Positions 23,611-35,600 of a stretch of 64,000 nt of DNA are shown here, piece after piece. The notes below the pieces were generated by a model. That model searched no databases and was not told the origin of the DNA. It worked only from the letters and a program-made list of their open reading frames with translations. The position numbers and the translations under genes were made by a program. This stretch comes from Colias croceus (taxonomy: Eukaryota; Arthropoda; Insecta; Lepidoptera; Pieridae): contig NC_059556.1 of assembly GCF_905220415.1 (NCBI RefSeq), positions 7,700,501-7,764,500 of the forward strand. The letters are read 5' to 3'. How positions within the stretch are numbered: position 1 is the stretch's first letter; every line of letters begins with the position of its first letter.

Positions 23611-23827
23611 GTTAAATTCACTTTCCAGTGAATTAATAAAAAGAATTATATATCTTAAATTATTTTAATTAAAAAGTAAAATTACAATATACGTATTATT
23701 ATGAGCACGATGCTTCACAATATGTTTTTATTCTAATATTATAATTTAAAGGAATAAAACGTTCTCACGAACGAAAGCACACCGTCAGCGCTTCACATTA
23801 CATATAGCGTAGGGTTGTCACATAACT
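23610..23827 (-). repeat. 5' LTR of the errantivirus-type element
   Basis: A 218-bp copy of 21977-22194. By eye the only difference is G versus A in ACGTGTTATTATG/ACGTATTATTATG. It adjoins the primer-binding site, which defines it as the 5' LTR. Confidence 0.9.
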
Positions 23828-23831
23828 TGCG

Positions 23832-25683
23832 GTTGAAATTTCAAATAAAAATACTATAAATTCCGTACACGTATTAAGGTTTCCCTCATACGTCTGTCCG
23901 TCAAAATAATAAGACAAATAAACCCCAGTGCACACGTAATGTGATATTTTAAAGAAAAAAATAATGGTCAGAAGGAAGACCTTTAAAACGTGCCCAGAGG
24001 GAGAGTCAATTTAATTTTCGAAGGACAATCTATTGAAATCTAAAACATATTGGTAGTGATATGCTTTGATGTAATTCGACCCTTGTTTTGAACGAATTGG
24101 CTTCGTTATTTGACATGTGTTATTGGTGGACAGGGATAAATTGGTATTTGTTATTGATATAGATTTTCATGAGTTGGTATGATTTGGTGGGTAGTTCCGT
24201 AGCTTAGTATAAAAGAATGCGATCCTTACTGTGCATAGGATGTACTGATAATTACTGTGGATAGGATGTATGTTTATTTTGAATATAATTAATTACATTG
24301 TAATATTATGAGGCATTAGCCGTATAGTGTCTTAAGATATATTTTTATTCATCAGCTCTAAAGTGCTTCTAATTTGTTTCCTTTTTTTAATTGAAAATTA
24401 AAGACAGGGATATGTAATTCAATACTTACGTTACATTTTTCCTAAGAAAGTTATAACTCTAATACATATAAACCATCTAATATATTTAATTCGATAAAGA
24501 ATGAAAAGAACGAGACGCAAGAAATAAAATAATTTTCATCAAACACCGAATAAAATCATCAATTAGAACAGATATCACGAGAAATAATTTCAGATCAAAG
24601 CGTTCATTACAAATTACGCTCATTTGCAAAGAGATGGAAATTATTAAATTTTAATGGGACGCTGTCAAAATTCCACCGCTGTGAAGCGTCGACGCGTGAC
24701 CTCGTCAAAGGGAATTTTCACTTTGACCGGCTTGACGCCATTTTTTGAATGCCCCGTGTGAAATGCGTTTAATGTGTTAATTGTTGTTTCTTTTTGCGAT
24801 GAAAAGCTTTTTACATTGATAATTTGGCGTAAGGTTTTTTATTAACGGATGGACATTTTTTGTTTTGCCAGATTATTTGGAAAGTGGTCATGATATAAGT
24901 GAATAAATTCATATCATATAATAGATAAAGGAGGGAATATTTTACCACATTTATATTACATATAAGGCTACGATTACTACGATTGCTACGATGCTACGGT
25001 TCAATAACTGAAAAAAATACTCGACTTACAAAACTTTTGGAGAGCTACTTCACCGAGTTAGCTTAATTATATTTTATTTTTAATCCAATTCCGATTTAGC
25101 CCGTAAGAAACTATTTACACAATATTTTACATAAAAATAGCAAAAAAAGAATAGGTTTACTCATAAATAATCATTTTATTAATCAAAACACTCCATTTAT
25201 ATCAATAATAAACTATTTTACACCGCAAACACGAAACTCATTAGCACTTACATTAGTAATGTGCCGTAAAGTTTACGCGGTGATTCTCCTAATCCGCGTA
25301 AAGCGCGCAAAAGCGCGTCAAAATTACGCTTATCTCAAGACGCGTGACGTCATCAAAAGTTAAGGCCTCGTAAGAATATGGTGATAAGAATATGAGTATG
25401 TATTAAATGATTTAAATAATGGTTTTAAGTATGTGACGTTAGAGGAAATTTTATTGAAATATAACGTTAAAATATTGTAAAATACACAGATTTTTTTGTA
25501 AACTTTAGGAAACAGTAGACATTATAGGTATTATATGTATTTTATTATATTTTAACTGCTAAAAATAATTCATAATTATCTATAACGTATAACCTAGAAA
25601 TGATATACCTATTTTATATGAAACACCTATTTTATAGTGTACCTAACTTTTGTAATACATGAACAAATACATTTTATTCAATA
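23832..25683. other. No gene seen; GC-richer blocks
   Basis: No coding evidence. Blocks at about 24660-24750 and 25255-25365 are GC-richer. The second has repeated GCGTAAA/GCGCG words and a perfect CRE (listed separately). Confidence 0.4.
25345..25352. promoter_or_regulatory. CRE site TGACGTCA in a CG-rich block
   Basis: A perfect palindromic CREB/ATF site directly follows ACGCG in a block (25255-25365) that also repeats TTTACGCGG, CCGCGTAAAG and AGCGCG. It looks regulatory, but no adjacent gene start was recognised. Confidence 0.35.
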
Positions 25684-25900
25684 CTAGATTTCCGCCCGCG
25701 GCTTCGCCCGCGTTTGCAAAGGAAAACCCGCATACCGTTCCCGTGGGATTTCCGGGATTAAAACTATCCTATGTGTTAATCCAAGTTACCCTCTATATGT
25801 GTGCTAAATTTCATTGTAATCGGTTCAGTAGTTTTTACGTGAAAGAGTAACAAACATCCATACATCCATACAAACTTTCGCATTTATAATATTAGTAGGA
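25684..25900 (-). mobile_element. Helitron-like short element, family F
   Basis: On the minus strand it runs from A|TCCTACTAATATTATAAA to GCGGGCGGAAATCTAG|T, satisfying the Helitron rule. The hairpin GCGGGCGAAGCCGCGGGCGG precedes the end. It contains the (GGAT)n-like tract and ACTGAACCGATTACAATG. Confidence 0.75.
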
Positions 25901-27410
25901 TTAAATAACCTATTTAAACCACCCACTTTATAAAAACTACATGTTACAAAAGAGAATCATATACAGTTTACATCATTATATTATTGCAGTTCTTACATTA
26001 AAATGCTATCTTAATCCAACAGCAATACACCAAGATCTTAAATAATACTCTTAAACAGAAACAACATAAACCATTATACTTTATATCTGCCATCACTCCA
26101 CGTCAGAGAACAAATTTCCTCTAATTACTCGTAAAGTATGATGAAAACTGAACCCCTTGATTACGCGTTGAGTTGTAAACATTAACGTATCTTGTCAAAC
26201 AGTTAATACTCGTACAGATAGGTCTTTATATCTTAGGGGAATAAAACTTTATGATTTCAAAGTTTTTGTGTGAAATCATGGAGTTGATTGAATATTGTTT
26301 TTGATAAAGAGTAAATTATACTCTATCATTCTACACTAACGTTGTCTACTTCGTCAAAAAATATTTATTTAGGTTTATCAGATAAATGTTAAGACCCACT
26401 TTACACTTACTTATTGTTGTAAAATAATCAGCTCTATGATAGAATTTTTTTATGATTGTTGTCGATTGGCTGTAGATTTACCTGTAAAAAACTCACATTT
26501 AGCGTATTTTTTTTATTAAATCAAATCGAGAACTTCAAGAATATTGTTAAAAATTTTCTCATTAAAAATCATAGGAAAAACAGTTTCTCTAAAGTATAAA
26601 TTGCTTAGTACTTAAATAAAACTTCCGTATCTCAGCATTTCCAGGCCACATGATTCATACACTGCATGTAATCACGACACAACACACGTCACGATGATAA
26701 ATCGTAGCGCCGTAGCACTCCGTAGCTCGTAGCTCGTAGTGGATCGTAGTAACGTAGCATCTATCGTCTGTGAATCGCGTGATTTAAGATTCCTTTTCTT
26801 ATCTTAGATTTTCAGAAAGATTTAGATATTGGAGTGAGTTTTAAAATAAATGTGTTTTTCGTATTCAACTGCTTTAATTTATATGTGGCTACACTTAAAC
26901 TAATAAACTCAGTTTCTTAAAAATATATACAAATTTAATTAAAATTTATTGTAATACAAAAGAATTATGAACATGTGATTGGTATAAGTATTGTATTGAC
27001 TATAAGTATGATATACTACCGAAGACTTCAGCATTATAATACTTCTAATTTTCATACCATGTAATATCATTGCAATTATAGGATAAAAGGATAATTTTTT
27101 AAATAAAATATAATGTTAAAAAAGAAAAATATGAGGTAAATAACGTAACGTATAGTAACTTCACTCTATTACATGAAATTATAAATGTATATAATCTAAA
27201 CATAATAAAGAAATACACAATATTTTTTTACCACAATTTAGGAAAACATTGTTAGTCTCGTGCGCGGACACCATTAAAACGCACCGGTATGTATGACAAT
27301 TCAATTTGTGCCCCAATAATATCGGATTACGAATAATGGACAAAAGAAACCGTCGCGAAGCAACTACTCGCTAACAGAAACAGGATGCTCTTTTTGGATA
27401 CTTATTTTTT
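25901..27410. other. No gene; CGTAG-rich patch
   Basis: No gene was seen. At 26697-26765 a patch repeats CGTAGC/CGTAGT words (for example GTAGCTCGTAGCTCGTAG). A complementary CTACGAT-rich patch occurs at 24966-25000. Confidence 0.4.
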
Positions 27411-27557
27411 ACCTGCGGTTTTACCCGCAGTGCTCCGCTGCTGTTGGTATTAACCTCGATAAATGGGCTATCTAACACTGGAATAATTTTTCAAATCGGA
27501 ACAGTAGTTCCCGAGATTAGCGCATTCAAACAAACAAACTAGTAATATTAGTATAGA
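27411..27557 (-). mobile_element. Helitron-like family A copy
   Basis: On the minus strand it starts A|TCTATACTAATATTACTAG and contains the family A body (GAACAAAC... TAATCTCGGGAACTACTG type). The 3' terminus is degraded after CCGCAGG. Confidence 0.6.
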
Positions 27558-29070
27558 TGTTATTAATTATTTATCTGTCACAATTTACGAGAATAGACTT
27601 GATAATTATACTGACTGTGTACTGTTAAATAGTAACAACACAAGTAATAAAGGTATTGCATCGTTTATGTTTGCTAGTTGTTTATATTGCATCGATCTTG
27701 AATCGTTACACCTGTGCTCAATAGTGTATCAAATACTTATTGACATTGAATGTTAATAAAAAGTTGTATTTTTTGTATTAACATTCAATGTAAATAGTAT
27801 TAATATTAATATATTATTGAGTAGATTTATCTGTAAGAAAAAAGAGCAAGCAAGATACCAAAATCGTCGCATTACTCCATGACAGTAATGCCATCACGCG
27901 ACCTTGAAATTTTACTCTCAACGTGTCCAAAGAAGTTTTCGTTTTTACTCGAAGCAAAATTAAATCACCACAGCACCCTGTATTCAAAGAAAGGGCCTAA
28001 GACGGGAGTATCAAAGCGTAAAGCAAGGGCAGTAAATTGTACGCAGGAATCCCTACACGGCCCTCACACACGCGAAGTGCTTTTTTATTGTGATTTGCTA
28101 AGGCGAATATAGTCTATATCTGTGGTTACAAATCGAGGATCGAGTATTATTGAAGCTTTATAAAAATGTACTGTATTAGTGTTGGGTTTTCCTTTTAAGT
28201 ATTTATTACGTTATCAATTATTGGTATGTATTATTTTGTAGAATAAATAAATTTGTGATTTTATGTAATAATATATTAGATTGTTCCTTAGGATTGTTCA
28301 TTAACGTTGAGGATGGCTGGATATAATTTTGATATGATGATTTCCTCGCAGAATGTTAAAAACCATATACTAATTTAAGAAAATCATCTTATTGGCTAGA
28401 TGTACGATTTATCATTTAAGTAAACTAATGTCAAATTCAACCCTGTAAGCTTTTGAACAGATGTATTAAATTAAATTTATGTATACCTAAGAAACATCAG
28501 TTAAGAGCAGTCAAATGTTTCAAAATATTTTGGTTAAGCAACCAAACACAATACTGATGCTTAATATATTATTATAGATATAAGTAAGAACTATCTTTAG
28601 TCGGGTAAATAAGTATAGGGTAATATAATAACTATCCATCATACAGACACAAACAAAGCCTAACGTTATCTGCATAGATAAACACCGTTCATAGACAATA
28701 AACGTGTGACACTAAACTGGCATCTCGAAGGCAAAGCAATAAACTGTCCGATTCACTATTTAAACGTGGTTTAAACGTGGTTTAATGACGCGCCGGCAGC
28801 TACGTTCAATCTGCTTAATTGGGAACGGTTTCGTCGGCCGTTATGGGTTATATGACTACGGCATCCAGGATTTACAGCTCCGTTTAACGGTTCTGATGTC
28901 GAATGGTTATTAGAATTCCTTTGAGTGCGTTGCTTATTGTTAACTATATAGCCTTGGTTTAGTGATTAGCACTGAGTACAATTAAACGGTTAGATGACCC
29001 ACTATATAGAGAGAAAACCTTTACTTACAAGAACACATACACACGTTATAATATTATAAATCGTAATTAT
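27558..29070. other. No gene; hairpin and candidate conserved block
   Basis: A 77-codon frame at 27879-28112 has no recognisable domain. A stem-loop occupies 27744-27792 (arms ACATTGAATGTTAATA). A GC-richer block at 28755-28930 has the look of a conserved non-coding element. Confidence 0.4.
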
Positions 29071-29288
29071 ATAAACTAATTATAAATACGAAGGTAACTC
29101 TGTCTGTTTCTTCGTCACGCCTCAACCACTGAACCGATTTCGATGAAATTGACAGACATGTTAAAAAAAAAGCTTGAGTCCTGAGAAACTACGTAGGATT
29201 GTACGTCCAGTTTTTATCCCGGAAATCTCACTTGAACTGTGCGGGTTATTCCTTTACCACGCGGGCGAAGCCGTGGGCGGAAAGCTAG
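29071..29288 (+). mobile_element. Helitron-like family F copy, diverged 5' end
   Basis: It shares ACTCTGTCTGTTTC, CACTGAACCGATTTCGATG and TTTATCCCGGAAATCTCA with family F and ends GTGGGCGGAAAGCTAG|T. The 5' boundary is approximate. Confidence 0.6.
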
Positions 29289-31160
29289 TTTGTTATATAA
29301 AATAAAAAATTTAATTGAACTTTCAAAAATGAGTAGGTATGTGCAAGGCACATTTGCAAATGTTTGCTTTGATAAATGTAGCATCATGTAATGTACTAAT
29401 CGCAAAACCCAAAGATAAAAAATTCATATAGTGCACTACTTGTACATAATATTGAAATCTATATGTATAGCTTGTAAATGTAAAGCGCTCATATCACTTA
29501 CCATATACTACTTCAGTATGTAAATATTTTGGCATCTATTTAACATTGATACAGTATGAAGAATCGAATATTGTTCCTCAAGTACTTTTAGCATGTTGCA
29601 ATCTCAAGTATGCTTTCAGAAATATTGCTACGTTCTCCGAGTAAAATCAAACACGGTATGTAAACCTTTGTGATTTTATCGAACCAATTTTATATTGAAA
29701 GATCTTAACTATTTGTTCACGAATCATGATAAATTTATTGCATTACAACATCATAAGAATGCGGACAGTTCATGCAATCATCTTCAACAATCTTGTAAAA
29801 ATTTGATTCTAACAGGACTTATATTTTATCCTTTATGGAACACTTGGATAATTATTTTGGCAGATTATATATTTATTGAGATAAGCAATAATATCACGCT
29901 ACGCCATTTTCTTAGCAGCATGTTATCACTGGAATGAAATATGTAACAAAAATGGAAAAAAATATTACTTTTTGTGAATCAGCTTGTTTTATTTTAAAGT
30001 AGTGTTCACCTACTTACAATTAATTTAAATTTTAAAGGAAGAATTCAATTTACAATGAGACTAATAATACCTTCATCATTATTATTATATTATTGTTAAA
30101 TATTCTACTTGAGTCAAAAAAGCTATAAGTGAAAAAAAAGAAAACCCAAATAACAAGACACTCTGAATCTCACTTTGTTTTCACATTCGAGTTTCCATAG
30201 TACGCCAATTTCAATATGCAACCTCTTTCCAAACTTCACGATATTTCAGCGACATAAACTTCCACCTGCATTAAGTGATTAGTTCCATTTGGGAATATCA
30301 CAGCTTCAATTCAACTGAATCTATTGTTATTCCAAGTTTCTCTTGATTAATTATGTACAGTCAATACTTTCGTCTGAGTTCGGATGAATGGCTTTTGTTA
30401 ATGTATTAGGTGCGAATAATTTATGGGATAACTTGCTCGTATTATAATGTAACACTTATATACTAATATATCGTACTATTTGTGCCCATTGAAAGGATGC
30501 TTCCTTTACGGGTTAAGGCCATAATCCACCATCCATCATTCTGGACGTTTGGGTTGGCAGACGTCACATATCGTTGAATTTTTTTCTTCATACAAGTGTC
30601 TTCAAAATATTTCCATCGATTCAACGATGATTGATAGTGTGTATAAGGTGCAGATAAATTGAAAAATCTGTTATATTTTTTCTTGACTTGAAAAAATCGT
30701 TCACGAATCCATCTTTAGTCTTCGCGTCATTGACTATCTTATTAAACCGCAGACTGTGACTAATAGGTAATTATTTTTAATACGGTACGTCAAGTTGTAC
30801 CACGCCAATAAATTTTGTTTAAACGTTTAAATTAATATGCAAATAGAATATTCATTCATCCTAAACCGAGTTAAACCCAATCCATAACTCTACATTCACC
30901 TCAATATTTGTAAATCTGAATTCCGAAAAACTTTTTAACAACAACTTTATTGAATTGGAAAATGTTATTTAACTGAACAATAATTGACATGTTTGAAGTA
31001 TCCCATGACAGATTGGTTGAACATCGGATTAACAACGGGGATTCCCTTTTAAATAAGTTGTTTTTAACAAAGCGTTTTATGTTTGTAAAACTTGCTTTTA
31101 GGGTTAGAGATGTTATTGTTATATTATTTACTTTCAAAATGTATTTATTTACAAAATAAT
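29289..31160. other. No gene seen
   Basis: The open frames at 29695-29937 (+) and 30901-31137 (-) have AT-rich, low-complexity translations without recognisable motifs or splice context, and are not called. Confidence 0.45.
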
Positions 31161-31379
31161 AAAAAAGACGGGTTGCACTCCGGGAGTGCCGGTAGAAGTG
31201 AAAACTTGATTATTAACGTTCAGCATGTTTGATATTTTGGAATGGTATCCGTCTTACGCATGGAATATAAGGGCTAAAAAAAATCCGTCTTACGCTTTTT
31301 CGATCAGGCCACGTGTCCTGACGCGAGTTTAAGATTTTATACCCAACGCCGCTAAAGAAGTTTTCACTTCAATAATTAT
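31161..31379 (+). repeat. Hairpin repeat K-like, different body (K5)
   Basis: It starts with the same kind of head as family K (A-run, GACGGGTTGCACTCCGGGAG, TGCCG). It then has a different hairpin: arm GAAGTGAAAACTT near 31195 and its complement AAGTTTTCACTTC near 31358. The intervening 150 bp are unrelated to the K body. Head plus hairpin is the same architecture with different sequence. Confidence 0.65.
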
Positions 31380-32287
31380 TTTGAGCGATTACAAAAATAG
31401 TTAATTTCGTTAAAATGGGTTTGAATCACATCATTACTGTATTTATTCTTCACAATATTTTAGCACAGTATCTACCATATTTTTAATTTTGTAAATGTTT
31501 CTAGAGGACAAAACAACTCTTGACTTGTAACACTGGTAATAGTTAAAGACGAGGATGAGGGAATTAACAAGTGCTCCTTTTTTAGAATTGAACTTTAAGT
31601 TTCCGTAGACAGCGTTATATCTATATTCAATACTTTAATATTGGTCGCATATTAATTATAGTTTTACATATATTAAATGAATAAGATTAATCCCCAATCT
31701 TAGTATAATGATATCAGATATACCTAAATATAAGTACCTAAATGAACACCGCATAAAAGATAAAATCTTGGCACGCTAAGGGGAATTCAAATACTAGATA
31801 AGACGAAGTTCCAATTGAATGGGGCGGAATAATGACGTTTTGGAAACTGGTAAACAACTCGTAATTCTGCCTTCACTTAACACTTTATGACGGCATTATA
31901 GCGTCTACTTTATATGTATATTGTTTTTACCTTCCTTTCATAGAGTATACTTGGCACTTAGTTTTCGTTTGGGAATAATATTCTAAGAAATTTGTTATGA
32001 TTATTTTGTATGCACACGACAACGTTAATGTATTAATTGAATAAAACAATAGTTGTTTTATTTAAAATATCTTCTTCGGCTTCTAAATTCTTGACTCGTA
32101 AATAAAACAGTTCAACCTATCTATTTCTTTGATATATAAGAAAACAAGAACACAAATAAAGGATATTTTTATATTAAAATTGATAAAAAAAAACTTATAA
32201 TCTAATAACACTATCAAATTACGAGTGAATAATATTTGATGCTAGACTATAAGGTCGAAGTTAAAGATGCAATCTAGATATAACATA
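31380..32287. other. No gene seen
   Basis: AT-rich intergenic DNA downstream of the gustatory-receptor gene; nothing recognised. Confidence 0.45.
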
Positions 32288-32457
32288 TCTATACTTAATA
32301 TTATAAAGCTGAAGAGTTTGTTTGTTTGTTTGAACGCGCTAATCTCAGGAACTACTGGTCCGATTTGAAAAATTCTCTCGGTGTTAGATAGCCCATTTAC
32401 CGAGGAAGGCTATATATTATCATCACGCTAAGACTAACAGGAGCGGAGCGCAGCTAG
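32288..32457 (+). mobile_element. Helitron-like family A copy
   Basis: It runs from A|TCTATACTTAATATTATAAA to GGAGCGCAGCTAG|T. It lies 52 bp beyond the receptor stop codon on the opposite strand, so it probably forms part of that gene's 3' untranslated or flanking region. Confidence 0.75.
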
Positions 32458-32509
32458 TAAGAAATAAATAATTTAAAAACATTTAACACATTGTTTTTAA
32501 TCAATCACT

Positions 32510-32682
32510 TTAACCATACAGATGTGTAAAATTAATAATGACTATAACAGCAGAATAGCAAATATTCAGAATTTCCAGAGGCAAAGCAATATTAACAGGT
32601 ATAGATCTCCAAATCTTATGTGAGAATGGTCTTATATTTGTGTATTCTAGGAATACTTTTGCAGCTTCCTTACATTTTTGAT
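32510..32682 (-). CDS. Gustatory receptor exon 4 (C-terminus, aa 304-360)
   Basis: The acceptor is a T-run followed by CAG|ATC. The frame continues phase 1 from exon 3 and ends at TAA (32510-32512). It contains FLEYTNIRPF and the degenerate signature SAVIVIINF in the terminal helix. Intron 3 (32683-32964) contains three to four CCTAA units (32841-32860). Confidence 0.85.
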
Positions 32683-35600
32683 CTGAAAAAAAATATTTTG
32701 TTCAATTTTATGAATAGTTAAACTCTTGTAAATAAAATTGAGCTTTAACAACTGGCCATTAGGAGGCAGATTTTTTTAAATATGCATAATTAACAAAACA
32801 GGTTTCACGTTTCGTTTACCTTACACCTAAAAGTTTTTGGTAACCTAACCTAACCTAACGTTTCAAGGTTGAGTTTTTAATCAAATACCATATTGATGGT
32901 GCATTCATATATACATATACTTTTCTTTGAAATTATAGCAGATATAAAAATAAAAAACTTATACCTTTATTATCAATAATTTGATGTATCAAAAACAACC
33001 TGATCCTGTCCACTTCCACTCCAAAGAACTCAATAACAAATGAGGGAGAAAAAAGAAGAAAAGCCACGTGCACTATATGCATTATTGAAAATATCAATAA
33101 AGTGTATGGTTCCTGAAATTTATAAAACAAATTATCCAATATAATATCTATACTAATATTATAAAGAGGAACCGATTACAATGAAATTTAGCACACATAT
33201 AGAGGGTAACTTGGATTAACACATAGGATAGATTTTATATCGGAAATCCCACGGGAATGGGTTTTCCTTTAAAAACGCGGGCGAAGCCGCAGGCGTAAAT
33301 CTGGTATAAAATAAAGTAAATGATTTTTAATTTTAAACGTGATCTCTACATTCTGTTATTCAAAACATTTACTGTTAGTTTAATTACAGTTCCTCAACTA
33401 AAATATAATCCCACCAAAAACATTTTCATGTAAAATGTTGCCCAGACGAGCCCATATGACTCGCACTGTCAAAAAGTTATCAGATCTAATGTAGAGCCAA
33501 GCTTCTAAACACTACACGCCCTAACTCTACAAGGCCTAACTTCACAAACTCTACACCTTAGTCAAAATATGTGGCTTGGCCATTTCGCTACATTCACATC
33601 GGCGTAAGGTGAAAAATTAATTCACTGTTCATTACTTTTGTGTTATACAATAGTTCTTGTAGTAACGAACGGCCAAGCCACATATTTTGACTAAGGTGTA
33701 GAGTTTGTGAAGTTAGGCCTTGTAGAGTTAGGGCGTGTAGTGTTTAGAAGCTTGGCTCTACATTAGATCTGATAACTTTTTGACAGTGCGAGTCATATGG
33801 GCTCGTCTGGGCAACATTTTACATGAAAATGTTTTTGGTGGGATTTCATTTCTTTTTGTAAGTTGTTTGTAACAAATTTTTTTTTCTTTGTTTTTTGGGG
33901 TGTATTTCTTGCACATCAGAGACGCCTTTTTTTATAGCCCACTCTCTTGTCAAGGACAATTTTTTTTTTATTTTTAGCTACTGTGTGGACGTAAGAGGCA
34001 GGAGACGTTCGCAACACTTCTATTCATTCATATTTATATGATCTGATCTGAAGTATATATCTCAATATAAATGTCGATTAAATTTTTAATTTTTTTTTTA
34101 ACAAGGAGTACCTATACATAATATATATATATAGATATCTCCATGGGCACTATGTTGATCAAACGTGCCATATAGTTAGTAATTATTTGATCCGTTTTCA
34201 CTTGTTGATCCGGTTGGTATTTGTGGATCCATTGCCACACCACCGTCCGTATGTGGATCCGAACGGAGCCACAAGTGTCACCATCAGTAATAATAATAAT
34301 TACGTGCTTTTTATACAAATCCACCTTTTTTGCGTTTTAGCTCTTGTTGATCCGATTCAAATGAGCCAATCAGAGCCCACCGAGCTCAGCCATTGGTCGC
34401 TTGCGGCCTTAGCCATTTGAAGGTTTAAAGACATTTATTCCCGTTATAGAAACGTATGTTGCCGTTCGCCTTCCATAATTTGTTCGGATCTTCGGGAGGG
34501 CAAGATAGCTAGCTCGTCTATTAGGATAGTGGCGATTTGATGTTGAGAATATAATATTTGTATTTATGTTTTTATGTAGCGCTTTGCGGATGAACATACA
34601 CGTATTATAAAAGTATAATTGTATTAAATTCATTATTTTAGTGTCGTCGTAGATTTTTTTTAGTTAAAAGAGGATAGTAAAAGATAGTTTTAATGATTTT
34701 ATTTTGTAAAATTTGGAGTGGCGCTAATTTATTTTTGTAAGCACTCCCCCATACTTCTATTAAATACATTACGTGCGGCTTTACTAACGTGTTGTAGATG
34801 GTGTGGCGTAATTTATGAGGAATGCAAGAAGTAATATTACGCAGAGATCTAAGAAGTGCTGATAATTTATTTTTTAGGTGGTCGATGTGATAATTCCATT
34901 TCAGAGAGCTGTCGATTCACAAACCTAGGTATTTCTCGTGAGTTTTATGTTCTAATACAACACCGTTAATTTTAAGTGGAGCGTGTGGTGGAATAATTTT
35001 GTTATGAGCTTTGAATTTAGATATATTTATTTTTAGTAGATTGCATTGAAACCATTTATTTAATTTATTTAAATCATTTTGTGCTTGCGCTATCATATCA
35101 TGTATAGAGGGACCAAAATAAAACAGACAGGTGTCATCCGCATAAAGTGTTAGGTGACCATTTAGCTTTAAATCTTGTAAATTATTAATATAAATTAAAA
35201 AAAGGCAATGGGCTAGAATCGAACTTTGCGGTATGCCACATGTAATTGGTAAGGGAATGCTATCGTGGTTATCTATTTTAACTATTTGTGATTGATTTTT
35301 TTAAATATGATTTCAGCATATCTAGTGCTTTACCATTAATGTTAATGGATGTTAATTTCTTTATTAAAAGTTCGTGAGAAATGGTATCGACGGCCTTTTG
35401 TAGGTCAATAAACACTCCCAAAACTATATTGTTTGCGTCAATGTTCTGTTTTATTTTAATAGTTAGGTCCATAGTCGCTGACAGAGTGTTACTTTTTGGC
35501 TTAAATCCGTACTGACGTACTGAAATAAAATTAAATGAGTCTAAATATTTTTCTAATCTCGTGTGTAAAATCTTCTCCAATATTTTTGACAATACTGGCA

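Larger units (their letters stand above)
21977..23827 (-). mobile_element. Internally deleted errantivirus-type LTR retrotransposon
   Basis: An LTR element on the minus strand, bounded by the 4-bp target duplication TGCG (21973-21976 and 23828-23831). Its two 218-bp LTRs differ at one position by eye. The LTRs begin AGTTA and end TAACT. In element order there is a primer-binding site for tRNA-Ser, a short gag remnant, env remnants and a polypurine tract. The pol genes (protease, reverse transcriptase, integrase) are entirely missing, so the element cannot move by itself. The 4-bp duplication, tRNA-Ser priming and an env region place it with gypsy-class errantiviruses, the insect endogenous retroviruses. 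The near-identical LTRs suggest a recent insertion using proteins supplied by another copy. Confidence 0.88.

Noticed and set aside
27879..28112. 77-codon plus-strand frame
   Set aside because: Composition is mixed, but no domain or splice context could be recognised.
30901..31137. 78-codon minus-strand frame, considered as a second receptor exon
   Set aside because: No receptor motif and no splice sites in a matching phase.
32841..32860. Telomere proximity suggested by CCTAA units
   Set aside because: Only three to four units, inside a gene intron, with unique sequence on both sides.
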